DNA of 64,000 nt from Cynocephalus volans (taxonomy: Eukaryota > Chordata > Mammalia > Dermoptera > Cynocephalidae): assembly GCF_027409185.1 (NCBI RefSeq), contig NC_084461.1:139359001-139423000 (forward strand), given 5' to 3'. Below are positions 12,251 to 63,493 of the stretch, piece by piece. Within the stretch, counting starts at the first letter, position 1. Each line of letters begins with the position of its first letter. A model generated the notes under the pieces. The model was given only the letters and a program-made list of their open reading frames with translations. It made no database searches and was not told where the DNA came from. The translations under genes and the position numbers were made by a program.

Positions 12251-13342
12251 CACTTCAGTAAAAATATCTTTTTCATTTTCTTCCATAAAGTCAAGTAGAG
12301 AATGGTAATGCATATCTTTTGCTTACAGAGGACCAGGACTTTGGGGTGGGTGCCAGCCTGCGTTCCCAAAGCTAGGCTCTCCTAGCACCCCCCTGTACTT
12401 GTGGGGCCCGCCCTCTCTTGCTCACGGTCTGTTAGTTTTCTCAGCCGGGGAGTCCCCTAACACCCTCTCAGAAGCAAATTTCCTGTGAGCCCAGTGTTGC
12501 TACTTCTCTCAGTGAAACCAGGCCACTGACTTTAAGTTTGTTATGAAGGTGCTGAATTTAAATCTGCCATCAATACCCCACACTGAGAGGTTGCAGCTGT
12601 GTTTGGTAAATGATGCTCCCAGAACACTGTTAATTTTATTAATTTCTCTTCCAAAATGATAAAATGGCCACATGTTCATAGACTGACTATAAAGAATTAT
12701 TCTCATTTGGAAGATTGCACAACAGGCAGGACACTTGAGCAAGAAAAGAAGTATTTATTTTCCTGTATATCTGTGCTCAAATTCTAGAACATTTTTCCTT
12801 TCTGATTGATGTGGATTTGGCAGTGACTTCCAGCACTTGAGCTAAAAGTGTCTTATTTCCTTCTCCCTTAGGCAGTGAAGGATCTACAAACACGCAGGGA
12901 AATCCATCAGAGAAGCTGTATTTGCACAGAGAAAGAAAGCTTGCATTAATGTAAACAGACTCTTAATTTATTGGCTTTGTAGGTTGTTCCCTTATTGATT
13001 GCTTCAAGGGAAGTACAGGAGTACTATTACATTAAAGGAGAAAATCTTAAGGGTTATTCTGGTGAGTGAGTATTTGAGAAGCCCAGAAGTAACCCACATC
13101 AGAGGAGAAAGGAAGCCGGATGAGAACTGGGAGCATATACACTGAGCTAGGAGGTTTTATGGAAAATTTCAAATACATGTAAAATTGGATAGAAAAATGA
13201 AATCCCTATGTATGCATCACACAACATCATCAGTTATTAACCCATGGCTGAATTTGTTTCATCTATTACTTACTCTTCTCCCATCTAGTATTATTTGGAA
13301 ACAAACCCCTGTATCATTTTATCCATATTTTAGTATAAAGAA

Positions 13343-13440
13343 TTTTTTTTTTTTTTTTTGAGGCTGGCTAGAATGGGGATCCGAACCCTTGACCTTGGTG
13401 TTATAACACCATGCTGTAACCAACTGAGCTAACCAGCCAG
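13343..13440 (-). mobile_element. tRNA-Ile-derived SINE (CYN-like), copy 1
   Basis: Read on the minus strand: a tRNA-like head (ggttagctcagttggtta as A box, ataacaccaagg around the anticodon stem, gggttcggatcc as B box) followed by a poly-A tail (poly-T at 13343-13359). It resembles tRNA-Ile. A short taaaga direct repeat flanks it. The form matches the monomer-type CYN SINE known from colugos. Confidence 0.8.
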
Positions 13441-14559
13441 TCTAAAGATTCTTTTAAAATATAACCTTAATATCGTTATCACACCTAAAAAATAACTTTA
13501 TTTCCTTAATATTATCAAATATCCAGTCAGTATTAATTTTCCAATTTTCTTGTCAATGTTATAATTTTATTTTCATGGTGATTTGTTTGAAATAGGATCC
13601 AAATAAGGTTGACACATTGTGATAGTGTGTTAGATCTCTTATGCTCTGTAGATTCCTTCTCCATCTCTCTCTCTCTCTCTCTCCCCTTTTTTCCTCAAAA
13701 TTTATTTATTGAAGGCACTAAGTTGTTTGTCCAGCAGAGTTTGTCATAGACTGTATTTTACTGATTACATCACTGCGGTGTATTTTAACATGTTCTTTTG
13801 CTCTCTGTATTTCCTTTGACTTGCTCTCAAAGGCTTGATTAGGTTCAGGTGGTTTGTTTGTGGTCCAGCATTCTTCATAGGTGGTAGTACATTTTTTCTA
13901 TCAGAGGCCCCTCATGTCTGATTGTCTTTCATTTACTAGTGTTAGCAGCTCTTGATGATCAGTGCCTAGATCCATTTTTTCATGAGGGGCTGGAAAATAG
14001 GGATATTCTAATTGTCATTTTTTCTGAAAAAGAAAAAAATACTTTTATGGAGAGAAACATTCCTTTCTGTTACAATTTGGTTATCTAGTGGTATAGTTTA
14101 TTTAGGAAAGGTATGTTAAATGTTTACTTATTTCCTTTTATTTACCAATTTTCAACATAAAAGTTGGTTCATAGGCATCCTCTATCAGTAACAAAGTAAT
14201 AAAAACCAAGTTTTTATTTAGTCTTTATAATCTCATGGATTTAAACATATTTGAGATTGTTTCAGTGCATTGCAGTGAACGCTAATAGATGCTCACATTG
14301 TCCAGTCTTTGGCCCAGGAAGCTGCTTCAAGTTGGCTCCAGATCTCGTTGACACAACCCCAGTAGTCTTAGATAGATAGTTTCCTTGCTTTCTGGTATGA
14401 GAAAATGTTCTAGGCTTTTATACATTTTCTGTCCCAGACTTGGACTTAAGAGCACTGATTCCTTTAATATGAAATATTTGCAGACCACAATCTGGACACT
14501 AAAGGTACTTATTGCTTGTGGATTGGTCACTCTTTCTAGGTCTTTTCAGTGGACTGAAA

Positions 14560-14632
14560 CATATATACATACATATGTATACACAGATATATATGTATGT
14601 ATGCCTATATGTATATGTATGTGTATATATGT
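14560..14632. repeat. AT-rich TATG/TATA simple repeat
   Basis: Runs of atatgtatgtatg-like units inside the old LINE. Confidence 0.75.
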
Positions 14633-16004
14633 ATTTCAAATTAAAACACATTATAACTTCCTACTGATACCTCCAATTTATATTCAGGACTATTAGGTTT
14701 TTGCTTAGTCTCTTCAGTCTTACCTGTGTATCTCCTTTCCACCACGTCAAGAATGCCAGGTCTTAACAACACCAGGAATGACAGAATATTGCATAATTAT
14801 TAATTTATTTTATCCCACAATGCATCCAAGCTTTCTCACCACACCAGTACACCAATACATTACTGAAAACAACAAGATATTCTTTCTGCAACTCTTCCTG
14901 TTGTTCTTAGGTTGTGTACCACCAGAGATGTGACATTAAATTACTGAATTTTAAAATCACTTGGAATAGTTCCTTTTGGAGTGGTTATGACAATAGCTAA
15001 TACACCTCTATATTCATTTGTTTCATTTTACTTTTTGTTTTGCGGGTTGCTTTTTAAATTTAAATTTTATAATTATGTGAAATGTTTTCATGGTTTCCAA
15101 GTCAACTCTACAAAACAAGGTATATTCAAAGAATTCCATCCTTTATCCCTGTCCCTTAACTGTATTCCCTCATTTTCCCCCTTCCCTATAGGTAAGCAGT
15201 TTTTAAAAGTATATGGCTTGTCCTTCCATTATTTGCTTTTTCAGTAGAAGATGCCTGTGTATGTATATGCACCCTCCCTTAGGTAGATGAGAGCCTGCTG
15301 TAATACCATATCCTGGATACCACCCCATAGCTACATGTAGAGAGATTCCTCACTTCATTTATAGCTGCTTAGTCCTACACTGTATAGTGGCACCAGAGTT
15401 TATTCAGGCAGTCCTCTGATGGATGTTTGCAGTTTCTAGTCTTTTGCAGTTACAGGTAGTGCTGCTGTGAATAGCCTTGTGTGTATGTCTTTTTGTAGTT
15501 TTGTCAGTGTGTCTTTGGGACAGATCCCTAGAAGTGGGACTGCTGGTCAAAGGGTAAAATGCTTGTGGAAGCTTGTTAGATATTGCCTGATTTCCTTCCG
15601 TGGGGATTGTGCCGTTTTATTTCCCTACCAACTGTGTATGAGAAGGCCTGTTTCTCCACAGCCTTGCCGACAACATGTGGTATCAAACTTTTGGATTTTT
15701 GTCAGTTGCATCAGTGGGAAGTGTTATCTCCATGTAAGTTAATCTGGATTTCTCTTATTGCAAATGAGGTAGGACACTTTGTGAAAATATACTCTTCCTT
15801 GTCCTGTGGCTGAAGCCCAGCATTTACTATTAAGAAGCTGTGCATGTGATTCTTTGGCACAAGCAGGGCCAAAAACCACTAATGCAGAGGGTTTGAAAAC
15901 ACGCAGCACAGAGCTGGGTATGAGATGAATCTCATAATCATTAAGTGTAGTCTCACAATGTGAGTCTGAGCACTTGGGAGGAAGTATATGGTAATGAAAA
16001 TGAT

Positions 16005-16225
16005 CTCAGACTGTGGAGCAGGACAAAGCTGGGCTCCAGCCCCAGCTCCACCACATGCCAGAACTTGACTTTGTGAAATTACTTCAATTCTGAGCTTTTC
16101 TTTGCTCATCTGTAAAATGAGAATAATTATAGTGCCTACCTTTGTAGGGTTGTTGCGAGATTAAAATAGTCAAATGCTTGGTACAGTGTCTGACACAGAG
16201 TAAGGGCTAAAGAAATGTTAGTTTT
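16005..16225 (+). mobile_element. MIR SINE
   Basis: Forward MIR core: ctcatctgtaaaatgagaat, then gggttgttgcgagattaaa and gtgtctgacacagagtaag. Confidence 0.75.
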
Positions 16226-16929
16226 ACTCTTATTTGAATTAATGAAGAGAATTATTAAGGCTTTGGAGGTGGTAGATCATTATGCCCTCTAAAATCAATA
16301 ACCCCTCCTATAAAATGGACCTAATAGTAACGTAAGAGAGAAGACAGTCTTTTGTACAGATTGGCAAGTGGTTTTGCTGTAGAACAGAATGCCACACTTA
16401 GAATTCTAAGGAGAGAAGAGGAAGAAGTTTCTGTGTGGAGAGCTCCTAAAACCACCCCTGGAGACCAAGCTTCTGCAGAGGGCAGAGAGGGAAGTTTCTT
16501 CTGAGCTCAGTATGCCCTTGATGTGGCCTTCACCGTTGCCATGGTGCAGGACAGGAGGGTGTGTCTGAGAACTCAGTGAACTGTGAATCATAGCTGCTCA
16601 GTAGTAGGTAAAGGCTTCGCCTGGGGTCTGCCCTCCCAACCTTGGGCCTAAAGGAGATTCTAGTTTAGGGGCAACATGACCTTGGGCATACTCTGCAGCT
16701 GTCTTAGTTCTTCACAGCCCCTGGACCAAGTTCTCATGTTGTTGATCGTCTTTTCCCCTGGTGTCTGACACTGCATTTCCTAACAAGTGAGGCAAACTCA
16801 CTGACATTCACAGGAGAAATTCCAATTTAAGCCAGTCTCACGTCTCTCTGAGACTGTGGGTGGGGAGGAGAGATTCTCTAACTAGCACAGTGGGCCTTCT
16901 CTTTGAGTCCTTACTCATATGTGTTAAAG

Positions 16930-17400
16930 GGTTAGCTTTATTTTTATTATTATTAATTTTTTTTATAAACCACAGTTTTTACTTTTTATTCATCTCTCCC
17001 ATTTATCTATTTTATTTTACTTTGTTTCTGTTTTTGTAATGATCAATCCCTCTATTCTCATTTCTTTGGGTTGATTTTTTATTCTTTCTTTAGATTTTTG
17101 AGTGGAACGTGAGCTTTATTTAGTTTCACTTTTATATTCTACTAAATGCATTTAAGACATTTATTAAGACATTTTTAGTTTTAAATATTTTAACATTTCT
17201 ATTAGAATTCTATGAATAACCTCATAGAATAATATTTTCTATGAATAGCCTCACAGTATATTTTATAAATTTTCAAAGGTATGGAATGTTTTTGCTATAA
17301 TTTGCATTGTTGATTTCTGATTTCACTGCACTATAATCAGTGAATGTGACTTTTAGGATATCATAATTGAAGGAAACTTGTGGAAACCTGATTTATAGCC
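16930..17400 (-). mobile_element. Possible old L1 fragment
   Basis: AT-rich sequence resembling antisense L1 ORF2 text (gatttctgatttcactgcactataatcag near 17311). Highly diverged; family not assigned. Confidence 0.35.
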
Positions 17401-18207
17401 CAAATCATTATCAGTGTTTAATTAGTAGTTCACATGTGCTTGAAAAAGAAATGAGTATTCTGTTTGCTGGATGCTGACTTCTTAAAACAGCAGTTAGCTT
17501 GAATTGGTTAACTGCACTGTTCAGATCTTCTTCAGCTTCTCTGCCTGACAAAGTTATCATTGAAGCAGTTGCACTCTGTCAAGGTCTAAGACAGAAAAAT
17601 GTCCATTTAGGGCTGATTTGTTTGGTGTGGCTGACAAAACATACCCAGGCCAAGGGAGACAATGGCTGTTCCATCTTTGCAAACAAGGTTGCTTTGCAGG
17701 AGTTAAATTCTTTTAGCTCCATGGAATTAGTCTGTGCAACCTAGGCTCCGGTTTCCAGTTGACTCTCTCGACTGTCATGGTCATGGAAATTTGTACCGTG
17801 CGATAATTTAAGGGTGAAATTTAAAGATAAATATCCTTATGAAGAACAAACAGTGGGGCTAACCATGACCCATGTCCTAGCATTGCTCATTATGTGAAGT
17901 CTCTTGCCCTTGGTCACATGGTTGTGTGGGTATCACATAACTTCTCTGAGCCTTGCTCCTTCATCAGTTGCATGGATAGAATACCACTTTCCATGCTGAT
18001 CACACAGGGCTGTGGTGAGGCTCAGCCAAGGTAACAGACACAAAAGTACTTTGTAAACTGTAACAAGGTCCTCAAATACAAAAGGTTCAGGTTGAAGGCA
18101 CCTTGTGAAGAAGTGGCAAGTGGAAGTGGCCTCAATGCATCTCAACCCCTTTATTCTCCAGAAGCCAGGCCAGGGTGAGGTTGAGAGAAATGTTTGGAGG
18201 ACCCTGA

Positions 18208-56931
<38,724 letters not shown>

Positions 56932-57141
56932 TAAGAGGCGGGATTGAACCTGCAGGGATGCTCCCAGGGTGCAGGTGGAGCGAGATCTGTTTGTTCCAGG
57001 TGGAAATACTGAGTTGACTAGAGATGAGGCCGTGTGCCCCACCAGGGAGCGAGCGCAGGCCAGGATCAGGCCACACAAGATCATTTGACTCAGCCGTGCA
57101 GGTAGATTCAGAAGTCTCCCAGGCCAGCTGCTCTTCCTGTA

Positions 57142-57411
57142 TGAAAGAAAGTGGGCCAAAACGCCGAGTACCAATCAAGCTTTATTAAAGGAAGGGAATC
57201 TGCTGGGCTGCCCTCAGAATGGAGGACAGCACCAGGTGTAAGGGTGGGAGAGCTTATATAGACTGTAAGGAAGGCTCATGTAATCAGGGAGGGGGTTGGT
57301 GCTGGTGTGGAGGAGTTTGTTTCTCAGAAACCACAAGTTTTCTCCTAAGGGAAGGGCTGGTGGCCATTTTGTGCTGAGTGTGTGTAAAATGGTGCCGGTC
57401 ATGTCCTGTCA
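57142..57411 (-). repeat. 3' LTR of the provirus
   Basis: On the minus strand it starts TGACAGG and ends TCTTTCA. It carries a TATA box (ctatataagc, near 57253-57262) and an intact AATAAA signal (57181-57186, shown as tttatt on the + strand). Confidence 0.9.
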
Positions 57412-57427
57412 TTCCCGCCTTTCAAGT
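57412..57427 (-). other. Polypurine tract of the provirus
   Basis: Minus strand reads ACTTGAAAGGCGGGAA directly before the 3' LTR, in the position where plus-strand priming occurs. The purine run is imperfect. Confidence 0.6.
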
Positions 57428-57429
57428 AT

Positions 57430-58345
57430 AGGGAGAAGGGAAAAGGGGAGGAGGTCTCATTCTTCTGAAGCTACTTCCTGCAGGAGATGGGCGAAGACAT
57501 GAAAAAGTAAAAGATTTATGTTGGCGGGTAAAACAATTAGGTGGGGGGGTATTGGTTTTGTGTGGGGAGGCTGTGTTCTTCTGGGGAAGGGTCACTGATT
57601 CTGAGGGGCTGATAGCCTCCTCCCATGAAGAATCCAGTGACCTTTTGATTGGTGAAAGCGTGCATATGTTCCTGTAAGAAATTAGAGAGACACCGAAAGA
57701 GGCAGGGACCAAGAAGAAGGATAAGTCCCATCATGGTCAGGGGTCCTGCGTGTTTTGTCCTGAAGTCCTCCCCCAGCGCTATAGCCTAGGCGAGTGGTTT
57801 GGGTGAAGCAGAAATGTTTTTATCGGTGGGGGGAGGGGGCCTCTGGACTCCAGCAGCATCCCCTTTAGAAAGAACTGTCCAGTAGTTTTTACCCCCGTAA
57901 GAACATAATGTGGCAGTTGTCTGGTCATAGCATGTTGCAGGAACATATGTCAGGGATGGGAATGTGTCCTGTAGGGTTCCCCTGAGGATTCTGGGTGGCA
58001 GACCTGGGAGGTTGGAAAGTGTCCTTCCACCCACCAAGACCTTGGTTATACATTGTGAAAAGGGTGTGACATATGTCTCTGTTAGGAAAAGAAGGAGGAA
58101 GAGAGAAGGCAAGCGTTCAGGGGCTGAGAGGTTGAGAGGGTGCATAGTAGGAAAAAGGAGTAGAGGGTAACCTCGTCAGGGGTGTAATCGCAGAGGGTGC
58201 CCCGCCAGGCTAGTTCAGTTACCCACTCAAGGATGTCTTCAGCACTGGAGGTGGCAGGTCAGGACCAGTCTTGGAGCAGCTCCTGCGTGAAGGACATGGA
58301 GCAGGCCTGCAGGAGTGAGAGGATAATCACCAGGGGAAAGATCAT
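57430..58345 (-). pseudogene. env remnant, large internal deletion
   Basis: A start codon at 58345 opens a hydrophobic signal-peptide-like segment (PLVIILSLLQAC) followed by the N-terminal part of a surface subunit in broken frames (a Cys-rich piece near 57930-57890). After about 57790 the sequence passes to what looks like the C-terminal tail of a transmembrane subunit (LLGPCLFRCLSNFLQE, near 57715-57665). The rest of the surface subunit, the cleavage site, fusion peptide and transmembrane ectodomain are missing; the whole remnant is about 0.9 kb. Early stops (for example near 58256) also break it. It cannot make a functional envelope. Confidence 0.75.
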
Positions 58346-58429
58346 CCTTCTGGGATTGGGGGAAGAGTGGAGTTCCTGGAGATTTTCAATTTTGTGGGTC
58401 CTAAAACGGATGAAGTGTAAGGACATGTT

Positions 58430-61400
58430 GGGTTGGGGGTTGAGCAGAGGGACCCCTCTGGCTTGGTGTTAACAGATTCTTTGGGTAAATTCTCAGGTGC
58501 TAGTTTTACCAAGGATAAGTGACACCAAGGGGCCTTTCCTAGTACTTTTACTGCCATGGGGGTGGTGAGAAGTGCTGTATAAGGCCCTTCCCAGCATGGT
58601 GAGAGGGGCTTGGGATTCAGGTTTTAATATACACTTGCTGTCCCGGGCTCAGTTTAAAGTCTGAGGGGGGTGGTGGGGAAAGGATGAGGTAATAGAAGGT
58701 TGGCCTGTTCCCTAAGAAGATCCCTAATGAGCGAAAGAGTAGGGAGACACTGGCCTAAAGGTGATGAGCTGGAAGGGAGAGGTGTGAGAGTGAAGGGCCT
58801 ACCATACATAAGTTCAAAGGGGCTGAGGCCTGTGGGCTTGCAGGGGGCAGCCCGTAGTCGAGTGAGTGACTGGTGGATAGGCCAAAACGAGGGATGATTT
58901 CTGAGGTGAGACTATGCGTTACTGCTGTAGCATCCTCTGAAGTGCAGGCAAAAGCCTCAACCCAATCTGAAAAGGTATCTACTAAGGTTAGAAGATAGTG
59001 TGTCCTTTTGTCGGGAGGCATGTGAGTAAAGTCAATTTGCCAATCCTGGCCAGGAGTGTATCCTGTGGCCTGGTGGGTGGGAAAGGACCGAACTTGGAGG
59101 CCACCTTGATTAGAGCAATAAGTACACACGGGGCAATTTTGAGTAATTTTTTTTAAGTAACTTGGCCATGTGGGGCAAGTAGTATAAGGGCTGAAGAAGA
59201 CGTAGGGGTTCACAGCCTATATGAACTGAATTATGGAAATCTAAAAGGATTTGCTCAGCTTGTGTAGTAGGGAGGACATAGCGACCAGAGATAGTATATC
59301 AGTTGTCCTTCCTCTGTGCTCCCAACTGTTGGAGGTGTTGTATTTCTTAAGGTGTGCGTTGGGATAAGGGTATAGGGGCTGTGAGAAGGACCTGAGCCAG
59401 AGAGGAAGAGTGGGGGCTTGGTGATTGGGCAGCCTGTTTTGCGGTTAGATCCACCAGTTTGTTTCCCTGGGCTATGGGGTCCTTGGAGGTTTGGTGTCCT
59501 CTGCAATGTATAACACCAACCTCCTTTGGGAGTCGTGCAGCCTCAAGAAGTATCTTGATAAGATGTCCATTTTTATGGGCCCTCCCTGAGTGGTCATGTA
59601 TCCTCTCTCCTTCCATGTGGCTGCACAGGAGTGTGGGATGTGGTAAGCATACTTAGAGTCAGTGTATATATTGACTCGTTTGTTACTTGTCAGAGTAAGA
59701 GCATGGGTAAGGGCACTGAGTTCAGCCTGTTGGGAAGTGGTGTTGGGGGGTAGGGGGGCAGCCTCAATAGTTTGTGTTAGATTTACTCTGGCATAACCCG
59801 CCCTGGGGGCAGGCATGGAGGTGGCACCCCCATCTATGAACCACATAATGGGATGTGGGGAGATGTGTGGAAAGGGATTGAGAAAGAGGTCTAAAGCCTC
59901 CATGCAGTTATGTTCTAAGGGTCTTGAGTGTTTTTGGATAAGAGTGGCTGAATTTAAGGGAGGGCAAGGTTTAAAGGAGAACTGGGAATTTTCCATGAAG
60001 GTAAGGTGGATAAGTTGTAATCGAGAGGGGGAGAGAGCTGACATGGCCTTATGGCTGAGAAGGTCTTGAAGATGATGGGGGGAACAAATGACATTTGTTG
60101 TCCAAAAGTTAGTTTAGAACTTTCTTGTGCTAAAAGAGCGGCTGCCACCAAGACCTGTAAACAGGGGGTCCATCCCAAGCTGTGGTGTCCAATTGTTTAG
60201 AGAGGTATGTAACTGGGGAGAAAATATCTCCTGCCTCTTGTCCCAAAACCCCAACTGCCAATCCTTGGGTTTCAGTTACATATAGGATAAAAGGATGAGA
60301 TAAGTTTGGGAGGGATAGAGCTGGGGCTGCAAGGAGAGCAGCTTTTAATCACTGGAAGGGAGAATGAATGGGCTTTGTGGGATCTAAGAGAATGGCAGAA
60401 TCCCTCTTGGTTGCCTCATAAAGTGGTTTTGCTAGCACACCAAAGTTAAGAATCCATAGGCAAAGATACCCAGTAAGCCCCAAGAAAGAAAATATTTCAC
60501 CCTTTGTGGTGGGAGTAGGGAGTTCAGAAATTCGACTTGTGATCCACCGTTATTTCTCTGGTGTTGGGAGGTTGAGAAGGACTCCCAAATAGGTAACTGA
60601 AGGAGAAGAAATTTGGGCCTTGCTGGGGGACCCTGGATATCCCCTGGAGGCCAGGAAATCAAGGAGAGCAACAGTGTGGGCCTGTGAGTCCTCATAGGAG
60701 GGGCTACAAAGGAGGAGGTCATCCACGTATTGTATTAAAGTGCTAGACGTTGGAGGGAGTTCAGATAAGTCTTGAGCTACAGCCCGGCTGAAAAAGGGGG
60801 GGCTGTCCCAAAATCCCTGCAGCAAAACTGTCCAAGTCAGTTGCTGGGAGCAGTGCATGTCAGGATCAGTCCTGTGCTAAGTGGTATGAGCCATTAGGCT
60901 TTATAACCAGAAGGATGGGTGTGTTACAAGGTGAATGGGTGGGTTGTAGAAGATGAGAAGGAAGAAACTTGTTTATAATGGGCTTTAACCCTATTAGGTG
61001 TTTGTTAGCGATGAGATATTGTGGGACGTTAGGGAACAAGGAAGGGTTCTGCAACATAACAAGGAGAGGGAAACAGTGCATAGCAATGGAGGGGGAAGAA
61101 ACATCCCATACTATGGTATTAACCTTGTCCGAGGGGAAGGTGGAAGACTCAGGAGCCAGGTCTGGGGCAGCCTGTATCAGGGATATTGTAACTGGAGTTA
61201 AAGCGTTTAGGGTAAGAGTTGCTTTGAATTTGAAAGAATGTCCCATCCCAGTAAGGGGGTTGGACATTGAGGCATTATTAAAAATTTGTGTGTGAATTGG
61301 GTGTGATGTAAGGTGCAGGAAAGGGGTTGAGTGATCTGTGGACGGTATTCTGATCCTATGACCCCTGCTATTGTGATAGAGGATGGGGTTGTTCATGCTG

Positions 61401-61475
61401 CATACTCACGAAGGGTAGAGTAAGTGGCCCCTGTATCAATGACAAAAGAGATCGGCTTACTGCTACGAGGAGAGT
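58430..61475 (-). pseudogene. pol remnant: protease, reverse transcriptase, RNase H, integrase
   Basis: In order on the minus strand: protease with the DTGA active-site motif (61437-61426), soon followed by an in-frame stop. Reverse transcriptase is in at least two frames, with the YVDD catalytic motif at 60729-60718. RNase H (about 60044-59500) retains Asp, Glu and Asp in FIDGG, QAEL and YTDSKYA contexts. Integrase (about 59213-58440) shows the CPVC half of the zinc site, an Asp in WQIDFTH, and a C-terminal piece with EGPYTALL. The second catalytic Asp region is altered (SLDYG where SDNG is usual). Frameshifts separate the domains, so no enzyme is encoded. Confidence 0.88.
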
Positions 61476-61499
61476 TAACCTGGGCTCACACGTAGTGAT

Positions 61500-63091
61500 C
61501 TCCATGGGGGCCTCAGGCCCTGGGCATTGTCATTCCTCCTCTTGGGCCAAGCTGAGAAGCTCTGGTAAGGATGGCCATGAAGCCAAAGGCTGTGGGTTGG
61601 GGACTGGGTCTCTCCCTGTCTGGTGAGTGGAATTGTCAACCCCCCAGTGACCTGGCTGTTTGCAGTGAGGACAGGGCTTGGGAGGGGCCCTGGGGTTATG
61701 ACTGGCCTGTGCCCAGTGGGCCGGTTGGCCGCATTTGAAGCAGTTTCCAGGTGGCTTGCCCCTAGAGGCAGCTGGCTTTGGAGTATGTGAACCATGGGAA
61801 GCATTAGTCAGGAGCTGGTATTTGACCTGATCTCTTTTGTAACGTTCTTCTCCTCTTCCTCCCTATTGTTATAAACCTTGAAAGCTGTGTTGAGGAGGTC
61901 TCATTGGGTTGTATTTGGACCATCCTCAAGTTTTTTTAGTTTTTTTCAAATATCAGGGGCTGATTGGGTAATGAAATGAGAGTGTAAGAGAGCCATGCCC
62001 GCAGGGGAGTTTGAGTCTATACGTGTATTTATGTAAAGCCTCAGAGAGGCAGGTTAGGAACTCGCAGGGATTATCAGTGGATCTCTGTGATTTCTCTAAG
62101 CTTGTCGTAATTGACCGACTTGTGAGTAGCCTTTTGGAGGCCATAAATCAAAGGTGTGATCATGTTATACTGGAGATCCCAATCCCCATGGCCAACCTGG
62201 TAGTCCCAATTTGGGTCTGTGCAAGAAACAGCAATGGCTCCCACAGGCCATGTATTATTTTGAGCATGTACCTTGTCTGCCTGTTTTGGGGCTGTTATCC
62301 AGACCTGCTCCCTGTCCTCAGGGGACAAAGTAGAAGTGGGGATCATAAAAATATCATGCCAGGTGAGATCATAACACTGGGTGAGATATCTGAATTCCTT
62401 AAGATAGGTGTCCAGGTTGGCCTGGAAAGATCCCCGTCATTTTTTGATTTGGGAGAGATTGGAAAGAGAAAAGGGGATTTGGATCTAGACAATTCCCTCC
62501 ATCCCAGCCACCTCACAGAGGGGGTATAAAAGCTGAAGCTGAGGCAGGGTTGTCACCTGATGAAGGGGGAGTAGAAGGGTTAGGTGGTTGAGGACAAGCG
62601 TCTCAAGACCAGGTGTGAGAAAGGGAGAGAAAAGGTGAAGGGGCTGGTGAAGGATCTGGAGCCTAAGGAGGTGGTCTGACGGATCAAAAGATTGATCTGA
62701 GTCCAGAAGGGGAGGTTGGGCATGAGCTAGGAGAATTTGAGACATAGGACAGTTTTGACAGAGGGAAGGACACAATCAGAGATAGAAGAAGGCTTAAACA
62801 TAAAGAATCTCTCCGACTTTGCCGTTTCGGTGACAAAAGCTGTTTAAATTGAGAGTGCCATCTTGTGGCCACTGGGATCCATTGCCTAGTTTGTACAATG
62901 AGACGTTTGGGTTTTAATGTCTCCCTGGAGGCCAAGAGATTGTCCAGGAGACAGCCCAGAGGCATGGAGCATGGATTACAGTAGAAAACAAGACATTTAG
63001 ATTTAATGTTTCCCTGGAGTCCAAAGGGTAAATTGGCCAGGATAGAGCCCAAGGGTGTGGAGCGTGGAGGTTTGGATTGTGAGGATCCCAT
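61500..63091 (-). pseudogene. gag remnant: matrix, capsid, nucleocapsid
   Basis: Opens at 63091 with MGSSQSK, the Gly2 context of N-myristoylated retroviral matrix proteins. A proline/leucine-rich linker follows (62775-62485). Capsid sequence with DPNWDY and KSVNYDKLREI lies at about 62346-62074 and the major homology region near 62070-62000. Two nucleocapsid zinc-knuckle remnants lie at about 61742-61704 and 61673-61632. Each keeps C-X2-C-X4-H, but the last Cys of each is replaced (Ser and Asn). Frameshifts separate these parts. Confidence 0.82.
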
Positions 63092-63472
63092 TTAGAGAGT
63101 GAGAAAGGGGGTGATCAGTCCCATTAAAAGAAGGGTAACACCAAGGAGTGTCCTCTTTGGTGTGTGCCTTCTTTTCAAGAGAGAGGCCACCAACTGACTA
63201 GAGGAGCATCCTCCAATAGCTTGGGGGCGCAAGAGAGGTTCCCTCAGCCAGGCCCTGGGCTTCGAGAAGTAGCGAGAGAGAGCGAGTTGGGGGAACCTGT
63301 GGCAAGAGAGAACTGACCCACTGACCCTGAATTGAGGCTGATGTTGGATGCATTGGTCTGAAATGGCAAAAGGGGAGAGTCCTGGAGGTACCCAGTTCAG
63401 CAGGTCTGGGAAGGGTGACCAAGGGCCAGTCAACCCAGGTGGGGATCATCCAAGAACATCGGCCAGAACCCT

Positions 63473-63490
63473 TCCTGGGTTTTGGCACCA
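63473..63490 (-). other. Primer binding site (tRNA-Phe type)
   Basis: Minus strand TGGTGCCAAAACCCAGGA, three bases after the 5' LTR. It differs from the complement of the tRNA-Phe 3' end at two positions, both explicable as decayed CpG. Confidence 0.8.
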
Positions 63491-63493
63491 AAG

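Larger units (their letters stand above)
13145..15800 (-). mobile_element. Old L1-type LINE (L1ME/HAL1-like)
   Basis: A long, degraded stretch whose + strand matches the antisense text of an ancient mammalian LINE, for example caaatatccagtcagt near 13520, aggatccaaataagg near 13600 and tagaagtgggactgctggtc near 15530. It includes a CT microsatellite (13664-13682), an AT-rich repeat (14560-14632) and a later CYN SINE insertion. Family name uncertain. Confidence 0.5.

Noticed and set aside
13360-13440. Possible functional tRNA-Ile gene on the minus strand
   Set aside because: The tRNA-like head runs into a SINE body and poly-A tail, and the cloverleaf is imperfect. It is a SINE copy.
60866-61396. 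Intact retroviral polymerase
   Set aside because: The longest open piece covers only protease to early reverse transcriptase. Stops and frameshifts separate the protease motif, YVDD region, RNase H and integrase.
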